Shown: positions 5,009 to 6,575 of the stretch, piece by piece
Position numbering within the stretch: position 1 is the first letter of the stretch
How the letters are laid out: each line of letters starts with the position of its first letter
Origin: Candidatus Altimarinota bacterium
GTDB lineage: Bacteria; Patescibacteriota; Gracilibacteria; UM-FILTER-43-11
Length of the DNA stretch: 6,575 nucleotides
Direction of reading: 5' to 3'
NCBI GenBank assembly: GCA_029934675.1
Contig: JAOZLT010000077.1
Coordinates: 1 to 6,575, forward strand
Made by a program: the position numbers and the translations under genes
Notes under the pieces: generated by a model
Database searches by the model: none
Told to the model about the DNA's origin: nothing
What the model saw: the letters and a program-made list of their open reading frames with translations, nothing else

Positions 5009-6289
5009 TTACCTTTCTACAAATTCGAATACTCTCTCTCCAATATAAATCTTGTCGCCTTCTTCACCACCCATTTTTGCCATTTCTTTTTGGGCACCGA
5101 TTTTTTTGAGTATGTCGTACATGCGAATAACAGCTCCGCGTTTCTGCATATTGGTCATAACCGCTATCTGTTCAATGCGTCTACCGGTAATACGGAAACC
5201 ACCTTCGATTTTCTCAACATCGAATTGGCGGGCATCTGGAATATCTAAATGAGGTTTAAACACCTTACGTTCTGTTTTGGGACGGATGTATCCGTTTCCT
5301 ACAGACCGACGATGTTTTATTATTACGTCCTTTAATGCATATAAAAATGCGTCAATTCCTTCGCCTGTTACCGCAGAAATGAATAATGGTTTCTGTTTTT
5401 TGAATATTTTCTTTGTTTCTTCAATAATCTCTGGAATCGTAGCATCTACTTTACTAACTACGAGCATCTGAGGCTTTTTGGCTAAATCTTTACTAAATGA
5501 CTTTAATTCTTCGTTCAGTTTTTCATAATCGGTTTTTATATCATCTCGTGTAATATCCAACAGATGTACCAGAATTTTAGTTCGTTCAATATGTTTTAAG
5601 AACTCAATCCCCAACCCTTTCCCTTCATGCGCACCCTCTATAAGACCTGGGATATCAGCGACCACAAAATCCGTATCATCCACTTTTACCACTCCAAGAT
5701 TTGGTATAAGCGTTGTGAATGGATAATCGGCAATTTTTGGTCTAGCGTTAGAAATTCTGGAAATTAGAGTCGATTTACCAACACTCGGATAACCCATTAT
5801 CGCGATATCCGCAATCAGCTTAAGTTCCAGCCTCAATTCTTTCTCTTCACCAGGTTCACCAAGCTCAGCAAAATCGGGTGATTGGCGAACTGATGTGGTA
5901 AAACCTAAATTACCCTTACCTCCCAATCCACCTTTTGCAACTATAACTTGCTGACCATGCACTGTTAAATCCACAATCAGTTCATCCGATTCTGAATCGA
6001 ATATAAGTGTTCCGGGTGGAACTTTCAAAATCACATCTTCACCTACTGCACCGCTCTTGTTTTGACCAAGCCCCTGTGTACCATTCTCTGCTTTATAGTG
6101 CTTTTTACCTAAAAAATTAGCCAAAGTATTCAGATTAAAATCCGCTTCGATTATTACATTTCCTCCACTACCCCCATTGCCACCATCAGGACCGCCTTTA
6201 GCAAGATATTTTTCACGCAAGAAGCTAGCAGAACCATTGCCGCCATCGCCTGCTTTTACGAAGATTTTTGCCTCATCGCTGAATTTCAT
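5009..6289 (-). CDS. obg: Obg-family GTPase (ObgE/CgtA), ribosome assembly
   Basis: Obg is an essential cytoplasmic GTPase that binds the large ribosomal subunit and links its maturation to (p)ppGpp and cell-cycle control. The 426-residue protein has all three domains. The glycine-rich Obg fold is at about 1-158, with GDGGNGSASFLREK and GGPDGGNGGSGGN near the start. The G domain is at about 159-325: P-loop GYPSVGKS at 166-173, DYPFTTLIPNLGVV switch I at 188-201, DIPGLIEGAHEGKGLG at 212-227, SKVD at 279-282 and SAVTGEG at 305-311. A C-terminal OCT domain is at about 340-426, with GFRITGRRIEQIAVMTN and a final IGERVFEFVER. The G4 motif is SKVD where NKxD is the usual form; this is a tolerated variant but worth noting. 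ATG at 6289 gives the canonical MKFSDEAKIFVKAGDGGNG start. No Shine-Dalgarno motif precedes it; the upstream sequence is the TTAGAAG repeat tract. The stop is TAA and faces the 11-bp array. Confidence 0.97.
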   Translation of the reverse strand: MKFSDEAKIFVKAGDGGNGSASFLREKYLAKGGPDGGNGGSGGNVIIEADFNLNTLANFLGKKHYKAENGTQGLGQNKSGAVGEDVILKVPPGTLIFDSESDELIVDLTVHGQQVIVAKGGLGGKGNLGFTTSVRQSPDFAELGEPGEEKELRLELKLIADIAIMGYPSVGKSTLISRISNARPKIADYPFTTLIPNLGVVKVDDTDFVVADIPGLIEGAHEGKGLGIEFLKHIERTKILVHLLDITRDDIKTDYEKLNEELKSFSKDLAKKPQMLVVSKVDATIPEIIEETKKIFKKQKPLFISAVTGEGIDAFLYALKDVIIKHRRSVGNGYIRPKTERKVFKPHLDIPDARQFDVEKIEGGFRITGRRIEQIAVMTNMQKRGAVIRMYDILKKIGAQKEMAKMGGEEGDKIYIGERVFEFVER

Positions 6290-6290
6290 A

Positions 6291-6428
6291 ATTAGGAGAT
6301 TAGAAGATTACAATATTAGAAAATTACAAACGTTCGCTTCGTTCACTATTACAAGATTAGAAAATTAGAAACGCTTCGCTATTACAAGATTAGAAGATTA
6401 CAAACGTTCGCTTTGCTCACTATTATAA
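6291..6428. repeat. TTAGAAGATTACAA tract with two full and one deleted TTCG-containing elements (copies B1-B3)
   Basis: Between the obg start and the next gene lie repeated TTAGAAGATTA and ATTACAAGATTAG units. Two full 32-nt elements, ATTACAA-18 nt-ATTACAA (or ATTATAA), are at 6323-6354 and 6397-6428. Their centres read ACGTTCGCTTCGTTCACT and ACGTTCGCTTTGCTCACT. A shortened form, AAACGCTTCGCTATTACAA, lies between them near 6369. The tract begins directly at the obg start codon, so it forms its upstream region and any leader. Confidence 0.85.
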
Positions 6429-6465
6429 GGGTACTAGATTCTTTGAATAAAAGAAAGAGGAAAAC

Positions 6466-6493
6466 TTGACATTTGTTAATTATTTGTTAAAAT
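6466..6493 (+). promoter_or_regulatory. Strong sigma70-type promoter for the gene at 6518
   Basis: A perfect TTGACA (6466-6471) is followed after 16 bases by TAAAAT (6488-6493). Transcription would start near 6500, giving a leader of roughly 17 bases before the ATG at 6518. This is the clearest promoter in the window. Confidence 0.75.
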
Positions 6494-6517
6494 ACTGTTC
6501 CTTTTAACTAAATTAGC

Positions 6518-6575
6518 ATGCGAGTAAAACCTATATCACCCAATCAAATAGCACAAGAAGCAAGAGATGCTTTCG
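6518..6575 (+). CDS. Unidentified protein, first 19 codons only
   Basis: An open frame starts at ATG 6518 and runs off the end of the window, reading MRVKPISPNQIAQEARDAF. Too little is present to assign a family. The start is supported mainly by the well-formed promoter placed about 24 bases upstream and by the absence of stops. No Shine-Dalgarno motif is visible in the short leader. The gene is divergent from obg, with the repeat tract between them. Confidence 0.55.
   Translation, partial: MRVKPISPNQIAQEARDAF

Noticed and set aside
4958..5252. Plus-strand frames across the end of obg
   Set aside because: They start in or next to the tandem repeat and lie antisense to the conserved OCT domain.
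6177..6368. Plus-strand frame over the obg start and repeat tract
   Set aside because: It is antisense to the conserved glycine-rich Obg N-terminus and continues into non-coding repeats.

Overview
The window looks like bacterial chromosome of moderately low GC. It carries ordinary housekeeping and accessory genes separated by intergenic DNA that is unusually rich in short repeats. The standard genetic code fits, because the long genes have no in-frame TGA and end at TAA or TAG. None of the visible starts has a convincing Shine-Dalgarno motif, and one very good sigma70-type promoter (TTGACA-16-TAAAAT) is present. The combination of an IscU/NifU-type scaffold, a DUF1858 protein, a K+-independent proton pyrophosphatase and repeat-filled gaps is compatible with an uncultivated candidate-phylum (Patescibacteria-like) bacterium. 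That placement is an impression, not something the sequence proves.

Layout. Bases 1-201 (+) are the 3' end of an Fe-S scaffold gene (IscU/SufU/NifU N-domain family). It is followed at 286-483 (+) by a small DUF1858 CxxC protein. Converging on these is hppA (605-2626, -), a 673-residue membrane pyrophosphatase. Upstream of hppA on the same strand is a YtxH-family protein (2794-3366, -) with a histone-H1-like lysine-rich tail. A long inverted repeat lies between these two genes. A 350-base divergent gap follows, made largely of degenerate short repeats. Next is a predicted lipoprotein amidohydrolase (3717-4829, +). It converges on obg (5009-6289, -) across an 11-bp tandem repeat array that fills almost the whole gap. 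Upstream of obg is another repeat tract that shares a 32-nt element with the 3.5-kb gap. The window closes with a strong promoter and the first 19 codons of an unidentified gene (6518-6575, +).

Function. The genes do not form one pathway. The scaffold and DUF1858 genes suggest Fe-S or redox maturation. HppA recycles pyrophosphate while pumping protons. YtxH is probably an envelope or stress protein, the amidohydrolase probably acts outside the cytoplasm, and Obg is a ribosome-assembly GTPase.

I found no evidence for a new defence, mobile or RNA-guided system. The most distinctive signal is the intergenic DNA: each gap has its own 6-11 bp iterated unit, and two of the tandem tracts are interrupted by short TTCG-rich cores.
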